DNA of 64,000 nucleotides from Roseateles terrae (GTDB lineage: Bacteria > Pseudomonadota > Gammaproteobacteria > Burkholderiales > Burkholderiaceae_C): contig NZ_JACHXO010000002.1 in the NCBI RefSeq assembly GCF_014192155.1, positions 580,017-644,016 on the forward strand. Direction: 5' to 3'. Numbering within the stretch: position 1 is the first letter of the stretch; the number at the start of each line of letters is the position of its first letter. The position numbers were made by a program, and so were the translations under genes. Shown piece by piece: positions 1-10,684 of this stretch. The notes beneath the pieces were generated by a model that worked only from the letters and a program-made list of their open reading frames with translations, made no database searches and was not told the DNA's origin.

Positions 1-488
1 TCGCTGGTTTGTCCGAAAGCGATGCCGGTCACCGCCTGGCCCTGTATTGGGGGGGCGCGATGGTGGGCCGCTTCATCGGCGCCTGGGCGATGAAGCGCAT
101 GTCTGCCGCCCGCCTGATGACGGGCTGCGCCGTCGGGGCGGTGGTGCTGCTGGCAGTGGCCATGGCCACCGGCGGTCACCTGACGATGTGGGCCCTGCTG
201 GCCGTCGGCCTGTGCAACGCCATCATGTTCCCCACCATCTTCTCGCTGGCGCTGGAACGTCTGGGCCCCCGCACCGAACAGGGCTCCGGCCTGCTGTGCA
301 TGGCCATCGTCGGCGGCGCCCTGGTGCCGCTGGTCCAGGGCGCCCTGGCCGACAGCCACGGCCTGATGCCGTCCTTCGTGGTGCCGCTGGTCTGCTACGT
401 CTACATCGCCTACTACGCCGCCCGCGGTCACCGGGTGGTGCCGGTGGCATCGAAGACGACGCCGGCAGCCGCCGCTGTGCGGACCTGA
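1..488 (+). CDS. MFS sugar transporter, FucP-like, C-terminal part (5' end outside window)
   Basis: The reading frame is open from base 3 and runs into the window edge, so only about the last 160 residues are present. They contain four to five hydrophobic helices. The stretch LYWGGAMVGRFIGAW followed by an NAIMFPTIFSLAL-type helix resembles the second half of fucose or glucose/galactose:H+ symporters of the FucP family in the major facilitator superfamily. It would import a sugar across the inner membrane. The last ~20 residues are Ala/Thr-rich and unconserved in appearance. Substrate cannot be deduced from this fragment. Confidence is good for an MFS permease and moderate for the FucP subfamily. 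Confidence 0.75.
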   Translation, partial: AGLSESDAGHRLALYWGGAMVGRFIGAWAMKRMSAARLMTGCAVGAVVLLAVAMATGGHLTMWALLAVGLCNAIMFPTIFSLALERLGPRTEQGSGLLCMAIVGGALVPLVQGALADSHGLMPSFVVPLVCYVYIAYYAARGHRVVPVASKTTPAAAAVRT

Positions 489-664
489 GCCTGACGCGGA
501 CGACGCCGGGGGCGGCCAGCCGCTGCCCGGTGGGTGCTGTTGCCACCTGCATCGGCGACACCCGTCCGCCCGATTCGAGACTTTTCACCATGGCGCGGGC
601 TTGTTGCGGCCGCCCTGGGGCGGGCCAGCATTGACGCGGCCTCCAAGTCGCCCAATGCTTGGGC

Positions 665-2350
665 ATGTTCCAACGCGAGCTGGCCCGTGCCCTTGATCTG
701 AGCCGCCGTGGCGCCTATCGCGACGCCACCGACGCCCTGGAGCGCTCCCTCGCCGCCGCCAGCGACGACCGCGAGCGCGTGCTCACCCTCACCGCGCTGG
801 CCCATATCCTGCCCCGTCAGGGGGACCTCCAGGCGGCCCTGCGCCGTGCCAGCGAGGCGGTGGCCCTGGCCCGGCAAACGCCGGGCGAAGGCTACGACAC
901 CCGGCTGGCCGAAGCGCTGACCGAACTCTCCTTTGTGTATTCCCAGTTTCTGATGGGCCGGGACGCCCTGCAGGCGGCCGGCCAGGCCCTGGCCGCTGCA
1001 CGCCTGGCGCGGGACCCGGTGCGGGAAGCCTGGGCACTGAACCGGCTGGCGGTGGCCTATGCGGCCATGGATCAGACGGAGCAGGCCTGCCAGGACACGC
1101 TGCAGGCGCTGGAGATTGCGCAGGGGCGCGTGGACCGCGAACGTGCCGATGCAGACCGGGAACTGCTGCTCTCCTGCCTGAACAACCTCGCGCATTTCTG
1201 GCTGCAGGCGCACGGCGAAGCCCTGCGCAACAACGACCGCAGCGCTGCGGCCGAAGCGCTTGCGCAGGCGGGACCCTATGCAGAGCGCGCGGCGACGCTG
1301 GTGCGGGGGGAGCCCAATCCGTTCATCATTGCGGTGACCCTGTCCAACCAGGTGGAGCACCTGCTGGGGGCCGGTGAACATGCGCAGGCGGCTGCGCTCA
1401 TTGACGAATACGACGGGCTGTCCCGCCTTCACGGCTACGCCGGCATGCAGCGGCAGGCGCAGGCGCAGCGTGCGCTGATGAACCTCAAGGGTCGGCCGTC
1501 CGAGGTCGAGGCGGCGGTGTCCACCATCCAGCGCCTGCTCTCCGGCCAGGAGCCGCCGCCGCTGCCGGCCCGGATGCGCCGGCAGATGTCGCTGGCGATG
1601 TATCAGGCCTGCAAGGCCCGCAACGACTTTGCCCGCGCCCTGGCCGCCCACGAGCAGCTGTCCGACCTGGAGCGTCAGTCCGCCCGCAGTGCCATGGCGC
1701 TTCAGACGGAAGCCATGCTGATCCGGCAGGAATTCGAGCAGGCGCAGGCCCGGGCGGAACATGCGCTGCAGGATGCGCGTCGCGAGCGGGAGCGGGCCGA
1801 CCATGCCGAGCAGGAACACAGCAAGCTCAAGCGCCAGGCCGACGAACTGGGCCGCATGGCCCATGAGGATGCATTGACGGGTCTGAACAACCGGCGCCAT
1901 GCCGAATTCGCCCTGCCGCTGCTGCTCGAGCGGGCCCGGCAGGAGCGCCGGCCGATCGCGCTGGGGCTCCTGGATGTGGATTATTTCAAGCGGGTCAACG
2001 ACACCTGGGGCCACGGCATGGGCGATCTGGTGCTGCAACAGGTGGCCCTGTGCCTGCGCAAGCAACTGCGCGCGGCCGACCTGCTGGCGCGTGTCGGCGG
2101 CGAAGAGTTCATGCTGGTGTTTGTGGGTGTGCCGTCCGCGCGGGCGCAGGAGATCTGCGAGCGGCTGCGCGCCGCGATTGCTCGCCATGCGTGGAATGAA
2201 CTGGCACCCAAGCTGACGCTGACGGTCAGCATTGGTCTTTCCACGGCGGAATCACCGGACCACCCGCAGACGCTCGTCGAGACGGCCGACCAGGCGCTCT
2301 ACGCCGCCAAGAATGGCGGGCGCAACCGCGTGCATCAGATGAGCTGCTGA
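665..2350 (+). CDS. TPR-containing diguanylate cyclase (GGDEF)
   Basis: Predicted cytoplasmic enzyme of 561 residues that makes cyclic di-GMP from two GTP. The first ~340 residues are Ala/Leu-rich helix pairs typical of tetratricopeptide repeats. A coiled coil at about 350-395 (rich in Arg, Glu and Gln) joins them to a C-terminal GGDEF domain. The active-site motif is GGEEF at residues 478-482, and an RAAD inhibitory I-site sits five residues before it, so catalysis and product feedback both look intact. There is no transmembrane segment or signal peptide. I chose the ATG at 665 over TTG at 659. A perfect inverted repeat abuts this start and no clear Shine-Dalgarno sequence is visible. The TPR part probably senses a protein partner (inference). 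Confidence 0.9.
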   Translation: MFQRELARALDLSRRGAYRDATDALERSLAAASDDRERVLTLTALAHILPRQGDLQAALRRASEAVALARQTPGEGYDTRLAEALTELSFVYSQFLMGRDALQAAGQALAAARLARDPVREAWALNRLAVAYAAMDQTEQACQDTLQALEIAQGRVDRERADADRELLLSCLNNLAHFWLQAHGEALRNNDRSAAAEALAQAGPYAERAATLVRGEPNPFIIAVTLSNQVEHLLGAGEHAQAAALIDEYDGLSRLHGYAGMQRQAQAQRALMNLKGRPSEVEAAVSTIQRLLSGQEPPPLPARMRRQMSLAMYQACKARNDFARALAAHEQLSDLERQSARSAMALQTEAMLIRQEFEQAQARAEHALQDARRERERADHAEQEHSKLKRQADELGRMAHEDALTGLNNRRHAEFALPLLLERARQERRPIALGLLDVDYFKRVNDTWGHGMGDLVLQQVALCLRKQLRAADLLARVGGEEFMLVFVGVPSARAQEICERLRAAIARHAWNELAPKLTLTVSIGLSTAESPDHPQTLVETADQALYAAKNGGRNRVHQMSC

Positions 2351-2356
2351 CCCCGA

Positions 2357-3913
2357 TCAGGCGAGTTTGAACACCGACACCGATTGAGACAGCGCATCCG
2401 CCTGCTGCTGCAGGCTCTGCGCGGCGGCCGCCGACTCCTCCACCAACGCCGCGTTCTGCTGCGTCATCTGGTCCAGCTGCGAAATGGCCGTGCCGATCTG
2501 GTGAATGCCGCTGCTCTGTTCCGCCGTGGCATGGCTGATCTCCGACACGATGCGGGACACCCGGCCGATCGACTCCGAGATCTCGCGCATCGTGCCGCCA
2601 GCGCGCTCCACCAGTTCGGCGCCGCTGGCGACGGCCTCGCCGCTGGTCTGGATCAGCTGCTTGATCTCCTTGGCCGCTTCGGCGCTGCGCTGCGCCAGGG
2701 TGCGGACTTCCGCCGCCACCACCGCAAAACCGCGGCCCTGCTCGCCCGCACGCGCCGCTTCCACGGCTGCGTTGAGCGCCAGGATGTTCGTCTGGAAGGC
2801 GATGCCGTCGATGGTGCCGATGATGTCGGCAATGCGGTCGGACGAGGCACTGATGCGACCCATGGTCTGCACCACGTCGCCCACGACGGCGACCCCCCGC
2901 TCCGCCACGTTAGCCGCCTCGGAGGCCAACGCATTGGCCTGGCGCGCCGAGTCCGCGTTGTGCTGGACGCTCGCGGTCAACTGCTCCATGGCCGACGCCG
3001 TTTCCTCCAGATTGGAGGCGGCCTGTTCGGTGCGATTGCTCAGATCATGCGCACCCGCCGCCACCTCGCGGGAGGCGGTGGCGATGCTGTCAGTGGCGCT
3101 GCGCACTTCGCTAACCACGCCGCGGATCGACACCTGCATGCCCTGCACGCCGCGCATCATGGCGGCGGTCTCGTCGTTGCCCTGCACCTCCACCGACTGG
3201 CTGAGGTCCCGCTGCGCAATGCGTTCCGTGGTGAGCACCGCCTGCGACAAAGGCGTCAGGATGGAGCCGATGTTGAAGAAGGTGAACACACCGATGCCCA
3301 GGGCACCCAGCACCATCACCGCCGTCAGCGCCAGGCGCACATGCCGCTCCTCGGCATCCATGCGCTGCACCTCGCTGGCCCCGCGATTCACCACGGTCTT
3401 GGTGAGCTCGGCGAGCTGCTTGTCCATCTCGCGGATCGGACCCTTGATGGGTTCGGTGGCGCGGTTGACTTCGGCCGAGTCGGTGAAGTCGTCATTCAGG
3501 ATGCGGGCAACGATGGCGTCCAGGCCGCTTTTGTAGCTGACCATGTTGGTCTTCATCGCGCCGGGGATGGTCTTGACCTCGGGGGGCACGTCCAGGCCCT
3601 CGATCACCTCGAGGCTTTTGAGTGTGGACTCGTAAGCCTTCTGCCACTCCTCGTGGTAGCGCTTCACGGCGCCCTGCTCGCCCATGTTGATGATCATGTC
3701 CTTCTCGAACCGGCGCAGAGTGCCCACGCCCGCGCGGACATCCGCAAGTTGTGCCAGCGACTCCACGTCGTTGCCGACATAGTGCTGGAAATCACGCTTG
3801 GTCTTGGCCATGGCCCACAGGCCGTCGCCGCCAATGAGCAGCAGCGCCAGCACCGACAGCAGGCCCAGGGCCATGAGACGCGCCCGGATGGTGAAGTTGC
3901 GCAAGGACCGCAT
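2357..3913 (-). CDS. methyl-accepting chemotaxis protein
   Basis: Transmembrane chemoreceptor of 518 residues. It has a short cytoplasmic N-terminus, TM1 at about 11-31, a periplasmic four-helix-bundle type sensor (about 32-185), TM2 at about 190-213, a HAMP domain and a long cytoplasmic signalling helix pair. The conserved hairpin tip ([20 protein letters not shown], then [15 protein letters not shown]) that contacts CheA and CheW is intact. There is no C-terminal CheR-binding pentapeptide; the protein ends in FKLA. The ligand cannot be read from the sequence. It converges with the diguanylate cyclase gene with 6 bp between the stops. No che gene is nearby, so it is an orphan receptor. Confidence 0.93.
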   Translation of the reverse strand: MRSLRNFTIRARLMALGLLSVLALLLIGGDGLWAMAKTKRDFQHYVGNDVESLAQLADVRAGVGTLRRFEKDMIINMGEQGAVKRYHEEWQKAYESTLKSLEVIEGLDVPPEVKTIPGAMKTNMVSYKSGLDAIVARILNDDFTDSAEVNRATEPIKGPIREMDKQLAELTKTVVNRGASEVQRMDAEERHVRLALTAVMVLGALGIGVFTFFNIGSILTPLSQAVLTTERIAQRDLSQSVEVQGNDETAAMMRGVQGMQVSIRGVVSEVRSATDSIATASREVAAGAHDLSNRTEQAASNLEETASAMEQLTASVQHNADSARQANALASEAANVAERGVAVVGDVVQTMGRISASSDRIADIIGTIDGIAFQTNILALNAAVEAARAGEQGRGFAVVAAEVRTLAQRSAEAAKEIKQLIQTSGEAVASGAELVERAGGTMREISESIGRVSRIVSEISHATAEQSSGIHQIGTAISQLDQMTQQNAALVEESAAAAQSLQQQADALSQSVSVFKLA

Positions 3914-4075
3914 AGTTCTTTTCCCAACGTTAATCGCCGTCTGGGCAGCGTAGCAAACGTCGGGTCAGTCGGGATAGGCCCTGAGGTCGATGCGCATCGA
4001 ACATTCAGGGGATATTGGCAATGGTTGCGCAACCGTCGGCCTTCGATCGCGCCAGGAATCGGGCTGGCGCTGGCC

Positions 4076-5437
4076 TCAGGTGCCCCAGCACGCCTGCATG
4101 ACGTCGGCGAAGCGCTGCGTCCGCGCGTCATCGCGCAGCGGCCGCGACTGGCCAGCGACAAACACCTCCGACCAAGGCTGGCCCTGGCTGGCGAAGATCA
4201 GACCGTCCATCAGCGATGCGGTCGGCAGGCCGGCCAGGCCGCAGCCCGGCACGTCCAGCACCAGGAAGTCGGCGCGGGCGCCGGGCACCAGCCCCCAGGT
4301 CTTCATCCCTGCAGCGGCGGCGCTGCCCTGCAGGCAGGCGTCGAACAGGCGCGCCGCCGTGCTCGGCTGTCGTCCCGGCAGCGCCGCCACATTGCGCCGC
4401 TGCTGGCCCAGCCGCTGACCGTATTCCAGCCAGCGCAGCTCCTCCACCCAGCCTCGGGTGACCTGGCTGTCGGAGCCCACCGTCATCGGCACGCCGGCGG
4501 CGAGCCAGCCGTCCAGATCAGCCAGGCCGTCGCCCAGATTTGCCTCGGTGCCGGGGCAGATCACCACGCCGGCGCCGCTGGCCCCGATCCGGTCGATCTC
4601 GCCCCGGGTGCTGTGCGTCGCATGCACCAGTTGCCAGCGAGCGTCGAGGCCGTAGTCCGCCAGCGCTGCGAGCGGCCGCTGGCCGGTGGCGGCCAGGCAG
4701 TCCCGCACTTCCTGCTGCTGCTCCGCCACGTGGATGTGGATCGGCACCGCAGCGGTGCCCACCCGGTGCTGGAGCTGGCGGATGTCGTCCGCGTGGGCCG
4801 CCCGCAGGGAGTGCAGCGCAACGCCCGCCGACACCAGCGGCAGCCCGGCGGCATTGATGCGCTGACAGGCGCGCCAGACCCAGTCGGCATCGGTGCGAAA
4901 CCGCCGCTGCGTGTCCCGCAGGCCGGTCTCGGCAAAGCCGGCATGGGCATACAGCACCGGCAGCAGGGTCAGGCCGATGCCGGCGTCCTGCGCGGCATCG
5001 GCGAGTGCCCAGCTCATCGCGAGTTCGTCGTCGTAGGCCTGGCCGTCTTCGCGACGATGCAGATAGTGGAATTCACAGACCTGGGTGTAGCCGCCGGCCA
5101 GCAGCTCGGTGTAGAGCTGCGTCGCGATGACGCGCAACTGGTCCGGGGTGATGCGCAGCGCCACGCCATACATGCGCTCGCGCCACGACCAGAAATCGTC
5201 GTTGTCCTTTGCCCGCTGCTCCGCCAGTCCGGCAAAGGCGCGCTGGAAGGCATGGCTGTGCGCGTCCACCAGGGACGGCACCACCGGGCCGGACAGTCGC
5301 CGCGCCCCTTCGGGTGCGGGCAGACCCGACCGCACATCCAGCCAGTGGCCGTCCGGCCCGACGCGCAGCAGCACGTCTGGCTGCCAGCGCCCGTCCAGCC
5401 AGGCCAGCGGGGCATGGAACACGGTCGTCGCGCTCAT
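4076..5437 (-). CDS. hutF: formimidoylglutamate deiminase
   Basis: Amidohydrolase of 453 residues that converts N-formimidoyl-L-glutamate to N-formyl-L-glutamate and ammonia in the five-step histidine degradation pathway. Metal-binding motifs are visible in order: DAHSHAFQR near residue 60, HIHVAEQQQEV near 235, VHATH near 270, and GSDSQV near 320. The EANLGDG segment preceding the last motif is typical of HutF. It is the last gene of the leftward hutC-D-I-G-F operon, 13 bp after hutG. Pairing with HutG shows the two-step route from formiminoglutamate, rather than direct HutG formimidase cleavage. Confidence 0.93.
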   Translation of the reverse strand: MSATTVFHAPLAWLDGRWQPDVLLRVGPDGHWLDVRSGLPAPEGARRLSGPVVPSLVDAHSHAFQRAFAGLAEQRAKDNDDFWSWRERMYGVALRITPDQLRVIATQLYTELLAGGYTQVCEFHYLHRREDGQAYDDELAMSWALADAAQDAGIGLTLLPVLYAHAGFAETGLRDTQRRFRTDADWVWRACQRINAAGLPLVSAGVALHSLRAAHADDIRQLQHRVGTAAVPIHIHVAEQQQEVRDCLAATGQRPLAALADYGLDARWQLVHATHSTRGEIDRIGASGAGVVICPGTEANLGDGLADLDGWLAAGVPMTVGSDSQVTRGWVEELRWLEYGQRLGQQRRNVAALPGRQPSTAARLFDACLQGSAAAAGMKTWGLVPGARADFLVLDVPGCGLAGLPTASLMDGLIFASQGQPWSEVFVAGQSRPLRDDARTQRFADVMQACWGT

Positions 5438-5450
5438 GGGGCCGGCATCC

Positions 5451-6290
5451 TCATGCCGACGGCGCGGCAGTGCCGGCGCGTGACGGATTGGCCATCAGGT
5501 AGGCCTGCAGCAGCAGGCTCAGCACCGGCCGCACTCGTGCCATGCAGGCCTCGTCCAGCTCATAGCCGGTGTACCCCAGCTCCTGCTCCACCATGTAGCA
5601 GCGATAGCACATCTCCATCTGCACCACCTGCTGCCCCAGTGCGGGACGGCCGTACTGGCGGGTGATGTAGCCGCCCTTGAAGCGGCCATCCACCACCCAG
5701 CTGAAATCCTGCTGGGCATTGAGCACGATCTCCATCGCGTCCCGGGTGATCTGCCTGCAGGACTGTCCCTCGACAGTGCCCAGGTTCAGGTCGGGCAGCT
5801 GGCCGTCAAACAGCCAGGGAAGCTGGGAACGGATGCTGTGCGCTTCGAACAGCAACGCCTGGCCGTGCTCCTGCCGCAGGCGCTGGAGTTCTCCTTGCAG
5901 CGCCTGGTGGTAGGGCTGCCAGTAGGTCTCCAGCCGGCGCTGCTTTTCGTCAGCGTCGGGCGCGCGGCCTTCCTTGTAGAGCGGCTCGCCGGTGAAGAAG
6001 CGCGTCGGGCACAGCTCGGTGTTGGAGGCGCCCGGATACATCGGCGTGTCCTCCGGCGGGCGGTTCAGGTCGATGAGGTAGCGCGAGTAGCGCGGGATCA
6101 GCAGGCCGGCGCCCAGCGCTTCCGCGATCGGGGCGTACAGGCCTTCCAGATGCCAGTCGGTGTCTTCGCTGCCCAGCGCGCGGTCCACGTAGCGGTCCTG
6201 CTGATCCGGCGGGATCTCTCGTCCCACGTGCGGCATGCTGATCAACAGCGGGGTACGGCCAGGCCGCAGTTCATACACCTCATGCTTCAT
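5451..6290 (-). CDS. hutG: N-formylglutamate deformylase
   Basis: Zinc-dependent amidohydrolase of 279 residues that releases formate and glutamate from N-formylglutamate, the last step of histidine degradation. The N-terminal MPHVGREIP and TDWHLEGLY segments, the [13 protein letters not shown] motif and FEAHSIRS match the N-formylglutamate amidohydrolase family. The frame is open further upstream, but homologous protein sequence begins at ATG 6290, which overlaps the end of hutI by 11 bp and so implies translational coupling. The last ~12 residues are an unconserved Ala-rich tail. Confidence 0.93.
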   Translation of the reverse strand: MKHEVYELRPGRTPLLISMPHVGREIPPDQQDRYVDRALGSEDTDWHLEGLYAPIAEALGAGLLIPRYSRYLIDLNRPPEDTPMYPGASNTELCPTRFFTGEPLYKEGRAPDADEKQRRLETYWQPYHQALQGELQRLRQEHGQALLFEAHSIRSQLPWLFDGQLPDLNLGTVEGQSCRQITRDAMEIVLNAQQDFSWVVDGRFKGGYITRQYGRPALGQQVVQMEMCYRCYMVEQELGYTGYELDEACMARVRPVLSLLLQAYLMANPSRAGTAAPSA

Positions 6291-7497
6291 GCTGTCTCCC
6301 TTGCAGGACGGTGGCGCGCCGGGGGTTGCGTCCGAAGTAGTAGGCCAGCTCCCGCGGATGACCTGCGTCCCAGACGCAGAAGTCGGCCCGCTGGCCGGCC
6401 ACCAGCTGGCCGCGGTCCGGCAAGCCAAGCGCCCGGGCGGCATTCACCGTCAATCCCCGCAGCGCCTCTTCCGGGGTCATCCGGAAGAAGGTGCAGGCCA
6501 TGTTCATCATCAGCAGCAGCGACAGGCCGGGGGAACTGCCCGGGTTGTGATCGGTGGCCAGCGCGATGGGAACGCCCGCCGCCCGCAGCGCCGCCACCGG
6601 CGGCAGCTTCGTCTCACGCAGGAAGTAGAAGGCGCCCGGCAGCAGCACTGCCACCGTGCCGGCATCGGCCATGGCCTGGATGCCGCTGTCGCTGAGGTAT
6701 TCCAGGTGGTCGCAGGACAGCGCCTGGAACTCGGAGGCCAGCGCGGCACCGCCCTGGTCGCTGAGCTGCTCCGCATGCAGCTTGACCGGCAAACCCAGGC
6801 GCCGGGCCGTCTCAAAGACCCGGCGGGTCTGCGCGGGGCTGAAAGCGATGCGCTCGCAAAAAGCGTCCACCGCGTCGATCAAGCCCTGCTGCTGCAGCTG
6901 CGGCATCCAGGCACACACGGCGTCCACGTAGTCGTCGGTCCGGCCGTCGAATTCGGGCGGCAGGGCGTGGGCAGCGAGGTAAGTCGTCCGCACCGTCAGC
7001 CCCAGGTCGGAGAGGCTGCGCGCCACCCGCAGGCAGCGGGCTTCGTCCTCCAGCGACAGGCCGTACCCGGACTTGACCTCCAGCGTGGTCAGGCCTTCGT
7101 TCATCAGGGCGCGGGCGCGGGCCAGGGCCGAGTGGCGCAGGCTGATTTCGTCGGCGGCACGCGTCGCCGCCACGGTCGAGCGGATGCCGCCACCGGCGCG
7201 GGCGATCTCTTCGTAGGTCGCGCCTTGCAGACGCAACTCGAATTCGGCGGACCGCTCACCGCCGTAGACCAGATGGGTGTGCGGATCGATCAGGCCCGGC
7301 GTCACCAGCGCGCCGGCCAGATCGTGCTCGGCGCTGAGACCGTCACGCATCGACGGCGGCAGCTCGCTCAAGGGTCCGACCCAGCGGATCGCATCGCCCT
7401 CGGTCACCAAAGCGCCTTCCGGCACCAGCCCCCAGCCCTGCGGCGACGCCAGGGTCACCAGATGGCCGCCCCGCCAGAGCGTGCGGACCGCGGTCAT
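6280..7497 (-). CDS. hutI: imidazolonepropionase
   Basis: Metal-dependent amidohydrolase of 405 residues that opens imidazolone-5-propanoate to N-formimidoyl-L-glutamate, the third step of histidine degradation. Recognisable motifs are [19 protein letters not shown] near the N-terminus, the [10 protein letters not shown] substrate loop, KSGYGL, KLHAEQ, and [10 protein letters not shown] near the C-terminus. The start at 7497 is set by the ATGA overlap with the hutD stop; an in-frame start 21 bp upstream is less likely. Length is typical of the family. Confidence 0.95.
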   Translation of the reverse strand: MTAVRTLWRGGHLVTLASPQGWGLVPEGALVTEGDAIRWVGPLSELPPSMRDGLSAEHDLAGALVTPGLIDPHTHLVYGGERSAEFELRLQGATYEEIARAGGGIRSTVAATRAADEISLRHSALARARALMNEGLTTLEVKSGYGLSLEDEARCLRVARSLSDLGLTVRTTYLAAHALPPEFDGRTDDYVDAVCAWMPQLQQQGLIDAVDAFCERIAFSPAQTRRVFETARRLGLPVKLHAEQLSDQGGAALASEFQALSCDHLEYLSDSGIQAMADAGTVAVLLPGAFYFLRETKLPPVAALRAAGVPIALATDHNPGSSPGLSLLLMMNMACTFFRMTPEEALRGLTVNAARALGLPDRGQLVAGQRADFCVWDAGHPRELAYYFGRNPRRATVLQGRQHEA

Positions 7498-8084
7498 TCG
7501 GCGCTCCACAGCAGCCACCAGGCAGGTCCATGGCTATCTCCATCATCGAAGACACAGCTTTGCGCCGCGGGGGCCTCGCACCATGCCAGGGTATGCGGCG
7601 CCATCGGCACCGCCCGGGCGCCATGGATCAACAAACCGCCGCGCTCGGTGAAGAGCCCGAACCAGTCGATTTCATGAGGGATGACCGGCCGGTCCGCCGG
7701 CTGCACCCGGAAGCGTCCGGCGCCGCGGCGATGCATCGCATTGAAGTCGCGGGTGGGCCCCTGGATCAGCTGGCAGTGGGGCGCCTCTTCGCCGGCGAAT
7801 TGCACCAGCCCGTCGCCGGGGCGGCGGCGGGCACCGAGCAGTTCCACGCCCGCGCCACTGAGCACCCCAAACCAGCGGTCCACACCGGGGAAAGCGGAGA
7901 ACGGGCCATCGCGGTCAATGTCCGCCACGCTGATGCGCAGCTTCCAGTCGTTCACCTGCGGCCAGGCCAGCAGCTCGCGGGTCTGCCCGCCGCCGTTGCG
8001 CCAGGGCACCGGCGTCACATCGTCCGCGCAGATCCGCATCCAGCTCATCCCACCCTCTCCCACGCGGTTTGCATCCACGCTCAT
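7494..8084 (-). CDS. hutD: HutD family protein
   Basis: Cupin-fold protein of 196 residues encoded in many hut operons. In Pseudomonas fluorescens HutD is reported to act as a governor that limits hut induction, perhaps by binding formylglutamate. Here [15 protein letters not shown] near the start and [20 protein letters not shown] shortly after are the hallmark segments of the family. The start codon overlaps the hutC stop (ATGA) and the stop overlaps the hutI start (ATGA), so it is embedded in the operon. The exact biochemical role is not established. Confidence 0.9.
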   Translation of the reverse strand: MSVDANRVGEGGMSWMRICADDVTPVPWRNGGGQTRELLAWPQVNDWKLRISVADIDRDGPFSAFPGVDRWFGVLSGAGVELLGARRRPGDGLVQFAGEEAPHCQLIQGPTRDFNAMHRRGAGRFRVQPADRPVIPHEIDWFGLFTERGGLLIHGARAVPMAPHTLAWCEAPAAQSCVFDDGDSHGPAWWLLWSAE

Positions 8085-8797
8085 GCCTGAAAACTCCCCT
8101 GCAACATCCAGCGGCCGCCGGGATGCGTCAGACGCACGGCAGTGACCACCTGTCCCAGACTCAGCGTGCAGCGCCGCACCACCAGACAGGGCTCGCCCCG
8201 CGGCATGCCCAGCAGCTTCGCTTCCAGCGGCGAGGGCCGCTGGGCTTCGATCGTATAGCGGGCTTCCGACAGGGGCGCCACTTCCAGCAGATAGTGGGTG
8301 GGCGTGACCTGGGTGAAGTCCTGGGCCATGTACTCGGGTGCGCAGGCGGGATTGACCAGCCGGTCCTCGCACTGCACCGCCACGCCATTGTCGCGGTGCA
8401 CGATGATGCTGTGGAACAGCGGCGCACCCGGTTGCAATTGAAACTCGGCCGCCTGCGCTTCCGTCGCGGCCACCGATTCCAGCAGATGCACCTGCGCCTC
8501 GTGCTGATGGCCGCGGGCGGCGATCTCGTCGTGCACATCCCGCACCGTCAGGGTGGAGGCGATGCGGTGCAGCTGCGCCACGAAGCTGCCCACCCCCTGG
8601 ACCCGCTCGACCAGCCCTTCCTGGTGCAGCTCCCGCAGGGCGCGGTTGACCGTCATCCGGCTCAGGCCGAAGGCTTCGGTCAGCTCCGCCTCGGACGGCA
8701 GCCGCTCGCCCGGCCGCCACCGACCGCTGGCGATGCCCTCGCGCAGGTGGTTCTTGACCTTGAGGTAGTGAAACGCGGGACCGGAAGGGACGACCAT
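8081..8797 (-). CDS. hutC: GntR-family histidine utilisation repressor
   Basis: Transcription repressor of 238 residues. The N-terminal winged helix-turn-helix (about residues 8-75, with [20 protein letters not shown]) binds operator DNA. The C-terminal UTRA domain (about 95-235) binds the inducer, which for HutC is urocanate. I chose ATG 8797, which gives the usual short leader before the HTH; a start at 8854 would run through the operator. The gene is divergent from hutU and heads the leftward hut operon, so it probably represses itself and hutUH through the operator at 8823-8836. Confidence 0.93.
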   Translation of the reverse strand: MVVPSGPAFHYLKVKNHLREGIASGRWRPGERLPSEAELTEAFGLSRMTVNRALRELHQEGLVERVQGVGSFVAQLHRIASTLTVRDVHDEIAARGHQHEAQVHLLESVAATEAQAAEFQLQPGAPLFHSIIVHRDNGVAVQCEDRLVNPACAPEYMAQDFTQVTPTHYLLEVAPLSEARYTIEAQRPSPLEAKLLGMPRGEPCLVVRRCTLSLGQVVTAVRLTHPGGRWMLQGSFQA

Positions 8798-8822
8798 GGG
8801 CGCGCATCCTACTGGATGAAGA

Positions 8823-8836
8823 CTTGTATAGACAAG
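8823..8836. promoter_or_regulatory. HutC operator
   Basis: The 14-mer CTTGTATAGACAAG is an inverted repeat with arms CTTGT and ACAAG, broken only at the centre. It matches the CTTGTATNTACAAG-like sites bound by HutC in Pseudomonas and by related GntR/HutC regulators. It lies between the divergent hutC and hutU genes, 26 bp before hutC, and covers most of the predicted hutU -35 box. Binding would therefore block both directions. Confidence 0.85.
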
Positions 8837-8857
8837 TTGGAAATCGCTCCACATAAT
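8829..8857 (+). promoter_or_regulatory. hutU promoter (sigma-70 type)
   Basis: TAGACA (8829-8834) and CATAAT (8852-8857) each match the sigma-70 consensus at five of six positions, with an ideal 17 bp spacer. The -35 box is inside the HutC operator. Transcription would start near 8864. A Shine-Dalgarno sequence AGGAGA (8888-8893) lies 6 bp before the hutU ATG. Confidence 0.65.
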
Positions 8858-8899
8858 CGCGCCCCATCGGCCTCACCGAACGACATCAGGAGACCTGCC

Positions 8900-10582
8900 A
8901 TGAGCGCCCAGCCCCGCACCGTCCGTGCCCCGACCGGCACGCAACTGCACTGCAAGAACTGGCTGATCGAAGCCGCCTACCGCATGCTGCAGAACAACCT
9001 GGATCCGGCGGTGGCCGAGAATCCCGACCAGCTTGTGGTGTATGGGGGCATTGGCAAGGCGGCTCGCAACTGGGATTGCTTCGAGGCCATCCTGTCGACC
9101 CTGCGCGACCTCAATGAGGACGAAACGCTGCTGATCCAGTCCGGCAAGCCGGTGGGTGTGTTCCGCAGCCATGCGGATGCGCCACGCGTGCTGCTGGCCA
9201 ATTCCAACCTCGTGCCGGCCTGGGCCACCTGGGACCACTTCAACGAGCTGGATCGCAAGGGCCTCATGATGTATGGGCAGATGACCGCGGGCTCGTGGAT
9301 CTACATCGGCTCGCAGGGCATCGTGCAGGGCACGTATGAGACCTTCGCCGAAGCCGGCCGCCAGCATTACGGTGGCGATCTGGCCGGCCGCTGGGTGCTG
9401 ACCGCCGGCCTGGGCGGCATGGGCGGCGCCCAGCCGCTGGCCGCCACCTTTGCCGGCGCCTGCTCGCTGACCATTGAATGCCAGCAGTCGCGCATCGACT
9501 TCCGTCTCAAGACCCGCTATGTGGACGAACAGGCCAGCAGCCTGGACGACGCCCTGGCCCGCCTGCAGCGCTACACCGCCGAGAAGAAGGCCGTGTCCAT
9601 CGCCCTGCTGGGCAATGCGGCCGAGGTGCTGCCTGCGCTGGCTGCGCGGGTGAAGGCTGGCACCGCGCTGCGGCCGGACCTGGTGACCGACCAGACCTCC
9701 GCCCACGACCTGATCAACGGCTACCTGCCGGTGGGCTGGACGGTGCCGCAATGGAAGGAAGCCGCCGCCGACCCGGCCCGTCATGCCGAACTGCGCGACG
9801 CCGCCGCCAAGGGCTGCGCGGTGCATGTCCAGGCGATGCTGGACTTCCAGGCGATGGGCATTCCCACCGTCGACTACGGCAACAACATCCGCCAGGTGGC
9901 GCTGGATCAGGGCGTGAAGAACGCCTTCGACTTCCCGGGCTTCGTGCCGGCGTATGTGCGTCCGCAGTTCTGCGAAGGCCGCGGGCCGTTCCGCTGGGTG
10001 GCGCTGTCCGGCGATCCCGAGGACATCTACAAGACCGACGCCAAGATCAAGGAACTGTTCCCGCACCACGCCGGCGTGCACCGCTGGCTGGACATGGCGC
10101 GCGAACGCATCAGCTTCCAGGGCCTGCCGGCACGCATCTGCTGGCTGGGCCTGGGCGAGCGCCATCGCGCGGGACTGGCCTTCAACGAGATGGTGCGCAG
10201 CGGTGAGCTGAAGGCGCCGATCGTGATCGGGCGGGACCATCTGGACTCCGGCTCGGTCGCCAGCCCCAACCGCGAGACCGAGCGGATGCAGGACGGCTCG
10301 GACGCGGTCTCCGACTGGCCGCTGCTCAATGCGCTGCTGAACACCGCCGGGGGCGCGACCTGGGTGTCGCTGCACCACGGCGGCGGCGTGGGCATGGGCT
10401 ATTCGCAGCACAGCGGGGTGGTGATCGTCTGCGACGGGACCGACGCCGCGGCCCGCCGCATCGAGCGGGTGCTGTGGAACGATCCCGGCACCGGCGTGAT
10501 GCGGCATGCGGACGCCGGTTATGCCAGTGCCCAGCAGTGCGCCCGGGAACGCGGCCTGCATCTGCCGATGCTGGATCGCTGA
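8900..10582 (+). CDS. hutU: urocanate hydratase
   Basis: NAD-dependent cytoplasmic enzyme of 560 residues that hydrates urocanate to 4-imidazolone-5-propanoate, the second step of histidine degradation. Length and the ordered segments [51 protein letters not shown] and DYGNNIRQ are characteristic of the urocanase family. The frame is open far upstream, but the protein family starts at ATG 8900, preceded by AGGAGA. It is the first gene of the rightward hutUH unit under the HutC operator. Confidence 0.96.
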   Translation: MSAQPRTVRAPTGTQLHCKNWLIEAAYRMLQNNLDPAVAENPDQLVVYGGIGKAARNWDCFEAILSTLRDLNEDETLLIQSGKPVGVFRSHADAPRVLLANSNLVPAWATWDHFNELDRKGLMMYGQMTAGSWIYIGSQGIVQGTYETFAEAGRQHYGGDLAGRWVLTAGLGGMGGAQPLAATFAGACSLTIECQQSRIDFRLKTRYVDEQASSLDDALARLQRYTAEKKAVSIALLGNAAEVLPALAARVKAGTALRPDLVTDQTSAHDLINGYLPVGWTVPQWKEAAADPARHAELRDAAAKGCAVHVQAMLDFQAMGIPTVDYGNNIRQVALDQGVKNAFDFPGFVPAYVRPQFCEGRGPFRWVALSGDPEDIYKTDAKIKELFPHHAGVHRWLDMARERISFQGLPARICWLGLGERHRAGLAFNEMVRSGELKAPIVIGRDHLDSGSVASPNRETERMQDGSDAVSDWPLLNALLNTAGGATWVSLHHGGGVGMGYSQHSGVVIVCDGTDAAARRIERVLWNDPGTGVMRHADAGYASAQQCARERGLHLPMLDR

Positions 10583-10684
10583 AGGCTGACGCCACAACCC
10601 CAACGGCCCCCTACCGACCCTGTGGCGGATGACGCGGCGACTTCCCCTCGCCGCTCACGCCGCCAGACCTCTTCCCTCTTCAGC

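Noticed and set aside
2384..5665. 1,093-codon frame opposite the chemoreceptor and hutF
   Set aside because: Antisense shadow with no domain; both genes on the other strand are certain.
8069..8899. N-terminal extension of hutU
   Set aside because: Would run antisense through hutC and the operator; the urocanase family begins at ATG 8900.
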